NCBI GenBank assembly: GCA_036852015.1
Contig: JAANDG010000423.1
Coordinates: 62,001 to 126,000, forward strand
DNA length: 64,000 nucleotides
From: Pelodera strongyloides
Taxonomy: Eukaryota > Nematoda > Chromadorea > Rhabditida > Rhabditidae
Reading direction: 5' to 3'
The notes beneath the pieces were generated by a model. It made no database searches, was not told the DNA's origin, and saw only the letters and a list, made by a program, of their open reading frames with translations. The position numbers and the translations under genes were made by a program. This document shows positions 26,624-37,631 of the stretch, piece after piece. Position 1 is the first letter of the stretch; every line of letters starts with the position of its first letter.

Positions 26624-26792
26624 GTAGCGAAATACAGGCCGGTTTTTGAAACGTGTTGTGGAGAACTGAATTCTTACGCATTTATGCTAATTTGCTCGAT
26701 TTTTTATTCAAATTCATGTTCATTTGCATAAGCTGCATAATAATGCTGGGCTGCGCGATGTGCTTCAAAAACCGGCCGTTATTTCGCTTTAA
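26624..26792. mobile_element. MITE-A copy
   Basis: TAGCGAAATACAGGCCGGTT at the left, AACCGGCCGTTATTTCGCTT plus TAA at the right, with the shared core (TTTGCATAAGCTGCATAATA). Confidence 0.85.
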
Positions 26793-27115
26793 TAAGTGAC
26801 AAGGCTCCGGTTGTCAATCCTTCTTCTAAACCCAATAAAAACAATAAGAATGGCATCTCGTCGTCATTCTACACATCCGGAATACGGTGTCATTATTACG
26901 CGGCACTCCATTTTACGATTGACAATTGACAAGTATAGGACACGGAGTTTTGTTTTTGCATATTTCATTACCTTTCGGAGGTAATTCCCTTCTTTTCTGG
27001 GTTTTATGTTTTTCAAAATATTCCCACCAATACTTGGTTCGAGAAGGTTTCATGTATATATTTTTCTTTTTTCTGCACATTTTTTGATGTTGTGAAGGGC
27101 CTGTCCTATGCATAA

Positions 27116-27546
27116 TTAAAGGAAGGCAGTCACTTCAAAATCAACTTTTTTATTCGATTTTTATTAGGTGCAAGCAGATTTATAAAACAATATGCAGCCC
27201 ATAAAAATCCACATAAAATGGAACTCAGGGAGAGAAATCAATGAGAATGAGTTTTGATAAATGACCGACGCCGGTGCATATATGCAATTGCCAGGGGTAC
27301 TTGGAGAGTGAACAGCCTGCGGTGTTACACCTGGCGCGTGGTTTATCACTGCAGGGTATTTATTATGAAACTCTATACGGGCAATTATAAACTACGGTAT
27401 ATAAGTAAAAGTCATAAACAGGGATTTCTCTCCCTGAGTTCGTTTTGCCGTACTTTGGCGCTGGAATCGTCGTTTTCTTCACATACTTGAACAATTAATG
27501 AAAAGCGAATAAAAAATACGAATTTGTAGTGACTGCGATCCTTTAA
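27116..27546 (-). mobile_element. MITE-B copy 2 (431 bp), inverted relative to copy 1
   Basis: Reads TTAAAGGAAGGCAGTCACTT at the left and AGTGACTGCGATCCTTTAA at the right: the reverse complement of 19474-19904 with only scattered differences. Its right TTAA is shared with the left TTAA of the adjoining MITE-A. Confidence 0.85.
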
Positions 27547-27722
27547 AGCGAAATACTGGCCGGTTTTTGAAACACATCTAGTGCGTCAGCATTCTTATGC
27601 AGCTTATACAAATGAACATAAATTAGAATAAAAAATCGAGCTAAATTCGAGTATAGCATAAATGCATAAGAATGCAGTTGTCCATGATGCGTTTCAAAAA
27701 CCAGCCGGTAATTCGCTTTAAA
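27542..27722. mobile_element. MITE-A copy abutting MITE-B
   Basis: Starts TTTAAAGCGAAATACTGGCC and ends CCAGCCGGTAATTCGCTTTA. It shares its left TTAA with MITE-B, as expected if one element inserted at the other's terminal TTAA. Confidence 0.85.
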
Positions 27723-27947
27723 ACGGTATATGTTATCACTGTTAGTTTGAACTTGTTTTCACTTGAAAAACTCTAGTAGCAAAATGACATGGCCAAGTCA
27801 AGGCTTCCAAGCCTACACATAAACCAGCCGGTAATTCGCTTTAAAACGGTATATGTTATCACTGTTAGTTTGAACTTGTTTTCACTTCGAAAAGTCTTGT
27901 AGAAAAATGACATGGCCAAGTCAAGGCTTCCAAGCCTACACATAAAA
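27701..27947 (+). repeat. Tandem duplication, 123-bp unit x2
   Basis: The unit begins inside the MITE-A right end (CCAGCCGGTAATTCGCTTTA) and runs to CTTCCAAGCCTACACATAAA. The second copy differs at a few bases (GAAAAACTCTAGTAGC against GAAAAGTCTTGTAGA). The transposon terminus was therefore duplicated together with flanking DNA. Confidence 0.9.
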
Positions 27948-28204
27948 AGTCTGCTAAAACTTAACGAAAAATCTCAAGTATACCCATTAATTTCCCTGAA
28001 ATATCTGATTATAAGACAAAATAAATTAATCACCGACGCATAGTCGTAAATTGCGCGTGGACGACGAAAACGAACGAGCACAATTTATTTTTATGGGAGA
28101 ATTCGGAATTGGAGTGAACGGTCACACAACGCGGCAATTTTGTTCTGCCTTTAGCCGGCTCGGGGTGAGCTTACTATCGTTTTCGGCATCTTAGACCCCC
28201 GAAA

Positions 28205-28265
28205 CCTCCGACCCTCTCTCTCTCTCTCTGTCTCTCTGTCTCTCTCTCTCTCTCTGTCTCTGTTT
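28205..28265 (+). repeat. (CT)n-rich microsatellite
   Basis: CT/CTGTCT tract about 230 bp upstream of the first recognised exon of the EGF-like membrane gene. Confidence 0.8.
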
Positions 28266-28497
28266 TGACTTTTTCTCTATATCTCCTTTTCGTTTCTTTC
28301 TTTATGCACCATTTACTTAAATCCACATTTACGTTGGTAAAGTAACTACTTGTTTACTTGATTCCAGTGCCTACATCTTCAGAAAGTGTATATACCAATT
28401 TTTCGAGCGACGGAAAATACACCCGAATCAAATGACTTAATTTCAGAATCAAAAAAAAACGGATAAGGTTCACCAAGAGATATCCGTCGGGATCAGT

Positions 28498-31400
28498 ATG
28501 TCGTCCGCTTCGGCTTTATTAGTTATGTGTTGTTTTGGCGGACAACCAATAGTGGACCTACATTTGGACGTGAATAGTACACAAGTGTACGATCCGACTG
28601 ACTGGGTGGCTGTGGATGTTGCGGGTTTGTTTTAAATGTTTTAAACAGTTTCAAACATCGGCTGTTATATCACTTTAAGTGGCTTTAATAAGCGCGCATT
28701 GGACATAAAGTTAGCTCAGGGCGCACTACTTCGGTAGGCCAGTGGAGAAGTCCCTTCGGAAGCCCTGAAGCCCTAGCTTTTATCCAGTCAACAGTTAATC
28801 TAAAAAGAGGTTAAAGGTTAAAGCTGGGACAGTTCTTCAGGGCCCCAAAGGGGTCCCTGCAGACCGCTCTGGTCTACCGAAGTAGTGCGCTCCAGAGATA
28901 TAGGCCATATTTGATTACGGAATGGGTGGCCAGCCCCAATCCAAGAAACCTTCCCAAGTTTTCACCTGGTACCATTTTTACCACCCGGTCGGTGCAACCA
29001 GCCGCGGGAATTGAAGCTTATATTTCAGGCAGTCTTCTGGAGAACAGTTCGTTGAGCATCGTTGACAGGATCGTACAGGGCGGCACACCACTGGCAGATT
29101 GCGATTTGTTCAATCTCACATTTACTTCACTAGAAGACAATTCATTATTCGAACATTACAGAGGAGCACTAGGATGCAGGTAGTTATGTTTATTAGAAGG
29201 GGTACCTCGTTTGCCTAATCATAACGGAGGGAGCTCTCTCCCCAAGCTCAGTTGCCGAACCCTAACGGAGGGAGCTAACTCCCCATGCCCATTTGCCGAA
29301 CTCTAACGGAGGGAGCTATCTCCCCAAGCTCAGTTGCCGAACCCTAACGGAGGGAGCTATCACCCAAAGCTCACTTGCCTAACCATAACGGAGGGAGCTA
29401 TCTCCCCAAGCTCAGTTGCCAAACCCTAAAGGAGGGAACTACCTCCCCAACCTCATTTGCCTAACCCTAACCGAGGGAGCTATCTCCCCAACTACACAAA
29501 ATAGGGTAGAATATAATTCATAGTTTACCATTTCGCCATTCGGAAATAATTCTGCCCTCCAACGCATATGCGACAATGCAAACATAGAATATGAAACATT
29601 TATATTGCGTAACACCAAAAACTATTTCGCTCTAAACAGTCTGAACTATTAATGGAGAAAAATTGTACTATCATTCAGAAGCCTCCTCAGGACTCACTAT
29701 ATGTTTACATTTACACGCCACGCTATCAAATTGATTAGAACTGCTCCATTTTTAACATTACGTGTAACAATGTTTGCACAAAAGATGTGTGTGCCAGATT
29801 AGAGCCGCAAAGCACCACGTATTACGCAGGCGGCGCTTGTTTCTCGTATATGTTCCTGCTTCACTTTTTCTTAGCTTTCAAGCAAATATTGTAATTTATT
29901 TATTTCAAATAGTTTATAATAAATTTGTAAAACAAATTTTGTGAAACTTTTTAACCTGAGCCTCCTAACCAAAAGGTTCTGCTTTTTGCTCCTGGTTAAT
30001 AAGAAGTAGCCATATGTTTTGTATTCCATAGATAGTATAATATGTATTATTTATGAAATTCCACCTTACCAACGCGTGGTTAACCACCTACGCATTTCAA
30101 CTCAATATTGTGTATTTTTTATTTTGAATTGTATTTATGTTTGTCATTTGCCAAGGTATCTTGCCATAATCTTGCCATAAGCTTGCGCATAACCACGTAA
30201 GCCATCAAACTCTTCAACAGCTGACTCCACTAATCACTCTTGCTAAATAGTCTAAATTACACTAAGCGTTCGCTCAACATTACATCAGCAATAACTCTGC
30301 TGACAGCTGATTCGAACTAGGGAAATCAGCGTAAACATCAGAAATCTACATAATATGGTCCAAGATTCCTGCGTTCCTCTAAAACAAAACCTCCTACTTC
30401 AAATTACGGTCATCACGGTATTATGTCGACAATGTACAGTAATCAACACTAATATTATAGGTTGCTAGCAAGGTTACTGTATTTTTGTGGTTGACGGTTT
30501 CCGGGAATCTACCTAATTTGCCCAAAGATTCCACCTCACATTCAGATCAGAAACTCCAACTTATTATCTTTTGTGGGCTACGGTACTTTGTCGACAATTT
30601 ACAAGTTCGGTATACTGTCGTTTTCTTTCCCAATAAATTTTCCTGTTTATTGCTCTCATCTTCTTGTAGATACTAAGTATAGTCCAACGATTATGAATTA
30701 AAGCACTCGTTTCTATTTTTCAACCTTATTAAGTTTAATGACGAAATGACCACAGAAACAACAAAAGTGCATTCTACTGCTTGGTCAGTATTAAGAAGCA
30801 TCGATCCTGGGTTTCAGGCCCTGGGGCTCGTCCCTCAGCCCCCTGTTTACTACCACATAGCTCTCTTTTTCGATTAAATATCTGTCTTTTCAAGTCTCCT
30901 TTGGGGTTGTTTTGGGAATTATTCCCAGTTCAATCGGCCAGTTTCTTGATTTTCAGTTGATGGAACTATACTATAGGATTACCAGGAACGACTCTACGGT
31001 CTCTACGGTCGGTGATGACTTCCTTGTGCAGAAGCCACGCTTATAAAGCAAAGATTGAATCTGCTAAAACTAATTCCTCCTAAGCTGATCCAGCTTTGTT
31101 GCTGTCTCTATCCCAATGTTTATGGACTCGAAAAAAATCTGCTAAAATCATCGACGTGCACATGCCGCGGGTTCATTTGGCTATTTTTCCAGCTTTTCCG
31201 AGAGCCATATGTTTCGTGTTAGATGAAAATCCCCCACAAAGAATTGATGAAAAGCTCGAATTTCACAATTTTTTCGAAATTTGGATTCATTGAATACATG
31301 TCTCAAAAGCTGAATACTTATGACATTTTTTAATAGATATGGTCCATTATGAGATAAACCCTTCCTGAAATAGTCACTATTATTAAGCGTGGACTTATGC

Positions 31401-33391
31401 GTAGGCCAAGGTTTATGCTTAGTTAGACTTATTGTTAGACCTATGTCAGTGCTTAGGCTTGGAGCTAAGGCTAACAATAAGGCTCATTCTTAGGCGACTT
31501 AGGCCTAGGCTCCTTTATTTCCATAGGATTTCTGAATAATTTTTGGAGGAAAAGCTCGGAGTGCTTTTCAAAATCCCGCGAAAACGAAATTCACACGGTC
31601 AAGTTGATCTATCCCAATCCAATATTTGCACTACTGTAATACGACAAAACGGCCGAGAACACGAGCTTTATGTACATACTAAACTGCGACCAAGCTCAAC
31701 AAATAATAGGAGAGAATTAGTCGATTTGTCTTCCTTTTGCTTTGGGAAATCTTCCCGTGTATTATGCCAATTGGCGACTTTAATTGGTTAGATCATTATC
31801 CTATTCTAATTATCCTAATTACCCGAATTGCAGATGTCCACCGTTCTATTCTGGTGAATCGTGTGAAATTCCGCCGCCGATTGCGCTCGCCTCTGTTGCA
31901 CAGGTAAGTTAGCATTAAAGCGGTATAGCACGTGGTTTGAGCACATGTCGATCATACGTTTCGTCACAAACAAAATGCCATACCGCCTTGAAGAAGGCTA
32001 CAAAATGTCGTACCTATGACAATATTTATTTATTATTATTATATTCATAAAAAGTATATCTATATATTCCAGCCGCTTACCAGAGAGCTCACACCGCCGA
32101 TGCTTTTGATTGTCGGAGCCGTTCTGTTGGCACTATTCTTCGTCACTTTTATGGTGAGTTAACTTTTTTCTATTTCTGTTCTGTTTGCATCTTGTTCCAG
32201 TTTTTCCTGGTTTTCCAGGCACATCTCTGCTAATGTCGCACAAATCCTCCCTAGCACCGAATATTTTACTGGTTTCCACTCTTCTGGCATTACAAATCAA
32301 ATACTGCTTGTTAAATTTCATAATTTTAAAAGCTAATCATAATGTGGCAGGAAACGTTTTACGAAATTCTTACTAAACAGCTTACTTTCTCTCTCTTTCT
32401 CTCTCTTTCTCTCCTCTCTACCTCTCTCTCTATCTCTCTTTGCCATTTCCGTATATATACATTCCCTGTAATAACCACTGTCCACACATTTGATGTATAT
32501 CTAGTAGGGCCCCTGGTCCCAAAAAGAGAGTCAGGCTTTTGCCCTGCCCCCAAGGGCCAAAAGAAGTCCCACAAACGAATTGATTTTTCTACATACACAT
32601 CCACTTTTTGCTTTCCCGGAGTACATATATACATTTCGTGTGCTTAATGCTGAAAGGCGGGCCCGCTTAGGACATGGGACTCACTGGGCCCTATTAGTAT
32701 ATAATAATATGCAAATTCCCCACTCCTCATGACTCCTCATCTCACTGATGCAACTGGTGATATGCTTATATATTATTCACTGCAAGAACTTAGTAAGACA
32801 TGTTCCTGTCAAGCAAATATAGACTAAATGCACTGAACTCCCTCTTTATCTCTCTTGCATTAACGCAGTGTTTCATATTGTTTTTTAAACAAACATGGAA
32901 TACATCAATTCAGTTCATTGGCAATTCACGTCAAAAATTATGAAATGAATTCTATATGTATCACTTTTCATATTTTTCCTGAAAAATCGCTATAAGATTA
33001 AAAAAATATATCCTATACTGTCAATATACGTGCATGTCAATACTATCAATTTTTCTCATACCAATACGTAGCACGGTCCAGCTTTTTGGTTTCCTTCAGT
33101 TAGTTCAGTTCCTGGCCCAGGATATAGAGGTCGGTGTCATAAAAAAATCATATTCAAATTTTACCATTTCCCTTCTATATTTGTCCATTGTCTTGCAGCG
33201 GAAATCTATTTTTGGCACTTTATCATATTTGAACCCTGCTGAATATTACCCTATAAAAATCTGTGCAGCTTATCTTCTACTAGCAATGATGTCACAAAAT
33301 ACGCCTTGTTCTGGGGGGGGTGAAGGGTCGATTCCCTCTTTATCTCCCCTCCCTCTCTCTCTCTCTCTGTCTCCCTCTCTCTCTATCTTTT

Positions 33392-33425
<34 letters not shown>

Positions 33426-36381
33426 ACCCTCTTCCTTTTGTTTGACTAATCATTTTTTAAAGGAGAACATCTGCTTCATAACTAGCACTCAAAATGAGTC
33501 AGGGTGATAAGGGGCCGTGAACTCATATGAGAGCCTCAGAAACTTGAAACCTCGTTTTTCTTCGTTACATTTTGGTATTTTCATCCTCACCCACACGTAA
33601 TTTACACTACTGTAGGTACAGTTCACGTTACAGCATAGAGTCTCCACTGTTTGTAAAACGTCAAAAATACCTCGATGAGGCAAAAGTTGATTTTAGTTGA
33701 CTCCGTTGACCACGACGTACCACATATTTTTACAGTATTTTATCTAAGTTCCCTGATCCGCTCTGATATTGATATGTTTTCTTTTATCCTTGTATGTTTC
33801 TTTGTTTTGTCATTTTGAGTGTGCAAACCCAAACCACACTGCATCTACTATGCTTCTGTTTAAAGCGAAATACCGGCCGGTTTTTGAAACGCATCTCAAA
33901 TACTTGCGTTCCTATGCATTTATGCAACGGGGGGTCTAATTGGGGTCTAGTTTTTATTCTAATTTTTGCTCATTTGCATATGATGCATAAGAAAGCGGGT
34001 GTACGCAATGCGTTTCAAAAACCGGCCGGTATTTCGCTTTAAACATGCCTGTGCGTATCACGAGCGCTTTCTTTATCATAACGTCAACGCTTTTTGAACG
34101 TATTTTTGTCAACACTTTTTGGCCAAAATCAAAAGAAATATACCTCGAGTTTATAAAAAATCAACTTTCTTTCAGGTGATGCGGGGGTGCTTCTGTGATT
34201 GTTTCGGTCCCTTCCGCACGTCGACCAAACATGACGACGAGCCATTGGACCCAGAAGTCGTGTCCCGGCTTCTGAACAAAGCACGCGCCGTCGAAGCGCG
34301 ACGTGACCGGGAGGTTAGTTACCTCATTTTGTTTTCTTATTTGCTTGCTACCTATACTTATACAAAGCATTATTCTACATCAGTAAAAACTGTCGTCAGG
34401 TCACTGCTTTTGCGGAGAATGTACATTAAAGCGAAATACCGGCCGGTTTTGAAACGAATCGAGTACACCAGCATTCTTATGCAGCTTATGCAAACGAACA
34501 TACATAAACTAGAATAAAAAAATCGATTTTGAGTAAATTAGCATAAATACTCAGAATTCAGTTGTACACGATACGCTTCAAAAACCGGCCGGCACTTCGC
34601 TTTAATTTTTTGTAGAATGTACATTTCATAACCATCGAATATTTGGGCTTACTTTCATCAACAATCGAATCAGTTAGATTTAAATTTATGATTAAAGGGA
34701 TAGGTTCATCTCAAATCACCTCTCTTTTTATTGTTTTTATTGATAATAGCACACATATCATTCACAATGAAAATTAAATCAATCACAGAACAGTACGCCT
34801 CGTAGAAGAAGCTTCCTTTATTGGAAGCTCGTTGATCGGAAGCCAAAATCTAAACTCAAAAACTAATACCGTACACAGATGTCGCGGGCTAATGGCAATT
34901 AGCCAAGATCGTATTAAGACACCCACACCGTGGAAAATAATGACCTGCCAAGTGTAGTTTGTAGCTTGGCTAATTGCCATTGGCCCGCACGATTTTTGTA
35001 CGGTATTAGTTTTTGCGTTTAGATTTTGGCTTCCGATCACCTAGCTTCCAATAACGGAAGCTTCTTCTGCGAGGCGTATTGTTTTGTGCTTGATTTAATT
35101 TTCATTGTGAATGATATTGGTGCTATTATCAATAAAAACAATAAAAAGAGAGGTGATTTGAGATGAACCTATCCCTTTAAACAGAACTATAATTAGCAGT
35201 TATCAGTATAATCCTCCCTTTCTGTTTGTACCTCTCTCTCATATTCATATTGAAGTGTCTCTAAGTCTCTAACGTACACTCTCGGGCCATAATTGCAAAA
35301 AAATGCACAAAAGGAGCCCATAATATCAGAAAAGGATTTAAAATAGAGGATTCAGTGAAAGCTGCGCCAACACAATAGAAATATAGACAAAATATTGGAC
35401 ACAAACAGACACACACATAACAAGCGGAGTCCATGGAAAAAGTGCCACAAAAAGTGGGATTTTGGAGGGGTAGCATCGAAAAATTAACAACTTTAAAAAA
35501 AAGGTCAATTAAAGCACATTGTCAGCTCAATCAGTGAGAAGCAAAACTTACCAGCGTTCAACGTAAAAAACACAAATCGATGTACTCTTCTCTTCCCCAA
35601 CAATGGTCAATACATAAGAAGGGTTTGTTCCGAAAAAATAAAATAAAATAAATAAATGAAAGCAATCATAGTATTTAACGGTCAACCGTATCACACAGAG
35701 CAAAGTGTTGTTCAAGTCCGTTACTACTTGGATAAAAAATGCAAAATGGTCGACGCATTATTTATTCATAGTAATTTAAATTAGAAATCCTCGTCGATAG
35801 TGTCTAAACCGTATCCCATGAACTTATATTACTTGCACATCGTTTCTCGCTCTCTTTATATTCACTGTAAGTTTATTTCTCATTTCAGGCTCACGAGCGG
35901 CAATACGGTCCCTTGGTAAGTACTGTATGCGAGGATGTGCACAGTATTCCCACCTCCGCGTCGCCGTATTCTGGTGTCGTCCCGCCCCCGCCACCCCCAC
36001 CGGAAATGAGGTAATCAATTTGATATTCTCCCTCTCTGTTTCTCTCTGTATCTTACTCTCTCTGTATCTTACTCTCTATCTCTCTCGCTCTCGCGTATCT
36101 CCCTCTTTCTAGTATGTAGGTTTTTTTGCTATCAGAAGATTTTCCGAAGTTGTAAAGTTCATTGGATGTCGGATACTACAAGTTTCGGAGATTCTTCGAA
36201 AACGCCTGCTACTTCGGAGAACATCCCCATAGTTTATCCTCCTATATAATTTACTAATTAGCATGATAATTAGTATAATTTCAGGCGCCCTGCCAGTCCT
36301 CCGCCGTCCTACTCATCCGTAGCTGGCAGTTTGGAACGCATAGCCGAACCACAACCGAGAACCACGCAAACACGAGTGTAG
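28498..36381 (+). CDS. Single-pass membrane protein: EGF-like end, TM helix, PPxY tail, C-terminal TRV
   Basis: About 310 residues in seven exons: 28498-~28617 (or 28624), ~28896-29179, 31834-31903, 32073-32153, 34176-34313, 35889-36010, 36285-36381. Exon 1 has an ALLVMCCF hydrophobic run that could be a signal peptide, but the frame is open upstream to the AG at 28446, so it may be internal. The exon 1-2 junction is unresolved; the others match in phase. The ectodomain has NST, NSS and NLT sequons and ends GCRCPPFYSGESCE, typical of an EGF C-terminal half. TM: PMLLIVGAVLLALFFVTFM, then RGCFCDCF, whose cysteines could be palmitoylated. The tail holds VVPPPPPPPEM, SPPPSYSSV (PPxY, a WW-domain ligand) and ends QTRV (class-I PDZ-ligand form). 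I infer an adhesion or receptor-type surface protein; I do not recognise the family. Confidence 0.6.
28716..28895. mobile_element. Foldback element in intron 1 of the EGF-like gene
   Basis: Ends CTCAGGGCGCACTACTTCGG and CCGAAGTAGTGCGCTCCAG are inverted copies, and inner blocks (GGGACTTC/GAAG, CCCCAAAGGGG) also pair. Its right end touches the proposed acceptor of exon 2 (AG at 28894-28895), so the splice site may derive from the element. Confidence 0.6.
29213..29495 (+). repeat. 41-bp minisatellite, about 7 copies, in intron 2
   Basis: Units contain TAACGGAGGGAGCTATCTCC and CCAAGCTCAGTTGCC. Copies differ by scattered substitutions, with no constant-spacer pattern, so this is an ordinary intronic minisatellite. 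Confidence 0.9.
32393..32440 (+). repeat. (CT)n-rich microsatellite
   Basis: CTCTCTTT tract in the intron between the TM exon and the tail exon of the EGF-like gene. Confidence 0.75.
33340..33425 (+). repeat. (CT)n-rich microsatellite
   Basis: CT/CCCT tract in the same 2-kb intron. The 157-codon ORF across it (33034-33507) is a low-complexity extension without gene support. Confidence 0.8.
33859..34043. mobile_element. MITE-A copy in the intron before exon 5
   Basis: Best-preserved copy: TTTAAAGCGAAATACCGGCC at the left and an exact complement at the right (GGCCGGTATTTCGCTTTAAA), with GAAACGCATC / GATGCGTTTC-type inner ends. No coding capacity. Confidence 0.9.
34426..34604. mobile_element. 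MITE-A copy in the intron after exon 5
   Basis: Starts TTAAAGCGAAATACCGGCCG and ends CGGCCGGCACTTCGCTTTAA. Core as in other copies (CTTATGCAAACGAACATA, TTAGCATAAATACTC). Begins about 110 bp after exon 5. Confidence 0.9.
34692..35180. mobile_element. TTAA-ended near-perfect hairpin element (489 bp)
   Basis: Starts TTAAAGGGATAGGTTCATCT and ends with the exact complement. Arms pair for about 200 bp, including GGCTTCCGATCA / CTAATACCGTAC blocks and GGAAGCTTCTTC. Termini resemble the 24229-24625 hairpin (TTAAAGGGACAGGCCCATC), although the interiors differ. It lies in the same intron as the preceding MITE-A. Confidence 0.85.
36028..36105 (+). repeat. (CT)n-rich microsatellite
   Basis: Starts about 18 bp after the donor of the proline-rich exon at 36010. 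It contains two near-identical CTGTATCTTACTCTCT units. Confidence 0.75.
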
Positions 36382-36386
36382 AACCT

Positions 36387-36432
36387 CTGTCCAAAATCCG
36401 TTTCAAAAACCAGCCTTTATGCCGCTTTAATA
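36387..36432 (-). mobile_element. Solo MITE-A terminus in the 3' UTR of the EGF-like gene
   Basis: TCCGTTTCAAAAACCAGCC and GCCGCTTTAA form one decayed MITE-A end just after the stop codon. No partner end is seen within 300 bp. Confidence 0.55.
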
Positions 36433-37169
36433 GCTATTTGCCTCATTCAGCATGTCAGACACATGGAAGATGAGGCAAATTCTGTGTTTGCCTTCACGTC
36501 ATAAAGCAGCTAATCCAATCGATTAAAGTCAACACCTACATCTTTCATAAATCACATTGTTTTTAGCTCTGATGTAGCATATTTTTATTCAAAACTTACC
36601 TTTGCCTTTCAGTTTCTAGTCAGTTTAGGTGTTTAGTTTTAACTTCTTTAATCGTATTTGGATGGCCATACAGAATTCTAAGTCATGTTTTTCACGGATG
36701 AGATTTGTGTACTACATATAACTTTTACTGCATTTACTATCCAATTGTGATGATTCTCCTAACCATGTGCCCATATAAACGCAACCAAAAACACCCCCCC
36801 CCCTTACGAATTAACGGGTACGATACTTTACTGTTTACCATTTGCACACATAGAAAGATCGTATAGAGTAGTCGTGTGTTCAGTTATAATTTATGTGTAT
36901 ATTTATCTGTGTAAATTATTACACACTACATACATACTACGTAGTAAAGGTACAGAAAATCCAGGAGAAAATCACACTGATACTCTATAAATAGGTAGAC
37001 TGATTGATTTATTGATTTAACATATTTCTAGTCACCAATTGAAATCGTCTAGTCATCATCTTCTTTAGTCTATTTTTATGTTACAGCCAGTATGCATTAG
37101 TGGCTTTCGCGTAGTTATGTCATATTTCACATAATATATTCCAAATTCTACTGTTTATTATTGTGAGTT

Positions 37170-37175
37170 AATAAA
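37170..37175 (+). terminator. Candidate poly(A) signal of the EGF-like gene
   Basis: AATAAA about 790 bp after the stop codon, in AT-rich sequence without repeats. It is the first clean hexamer seen downstream of the stop. Confidence 0.35.
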
Positions 37176-37374
37176 CGTCTTTGCTAGCTTTGTATAGTTG
37201 ATTATGTGTGTAAAAAAACTAATAGCTAATTTTAATAGCTTATGAAATGATATTAATCCGCACGGATACTGGATAAAGATGTGATGATCTATGACCTTCA
37301 TGTTCTTCAGTAATTTACTGCACTCTTAGCGTCTCTCACAGCCTATACATATGTCCCTCTCCCCCCCCCCCCCT

Positions 37375-37378
<4 letters not shown>

Positions 37379-37430
<52 letters not shown>
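37379..37430 (+). repeat. Poly(T) run of about 50, preceded by poly(C)
   Basis: A 13-bp C run, CTAAC, then about 50 T. Could be the tail of a minus-strand retroposed sequence or simple slippage; no body of a retroelement is recognisable to the left. Confidence 0.85.
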
Positions 37431-37631
37431 CTCCCTATCTCTATGTATCTCTCTGCATCTCTCCCTCTGTATCACTCTCTCAATGCGACTCTCACCTCAC
37501 CCCCCCCCCCCTTCTACAGCTCTGACAGCGAGATGAGATAGTAGTAAGGTAGGAAGAAAGTTGAACTTTGTTTAATTCTAGACATGGATAGTCATTCTTG
37601 TCCTTCTTTAATGCCGTCCAAATGCAACGGT

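Larger units (their letters stand above)
19320..28446. other. Gene-free, repeat-rich spacer
   Basis: No ORF here shows matching splice sites or recognisable protein character. About a third is explained by the listed elements (MITE-A, MITE-B, Tc1-like foldback, TTAA hairpin, GTCACC repeats, a tRNA-like sequence). About 19,905-21,600 and 24,900-26,600 look like AT-rich unique DNA in which I recognise nothing. Confidence 0.55.

Noticed and set aside
31380..31510. Cluster of TTAGGC/TAGGCT-like words suggestive of telomeric repeat
   Set aside because: Words are few, irregular and on both strands; no run of perfect tandem hexamers, so not an interstitial telomere array.
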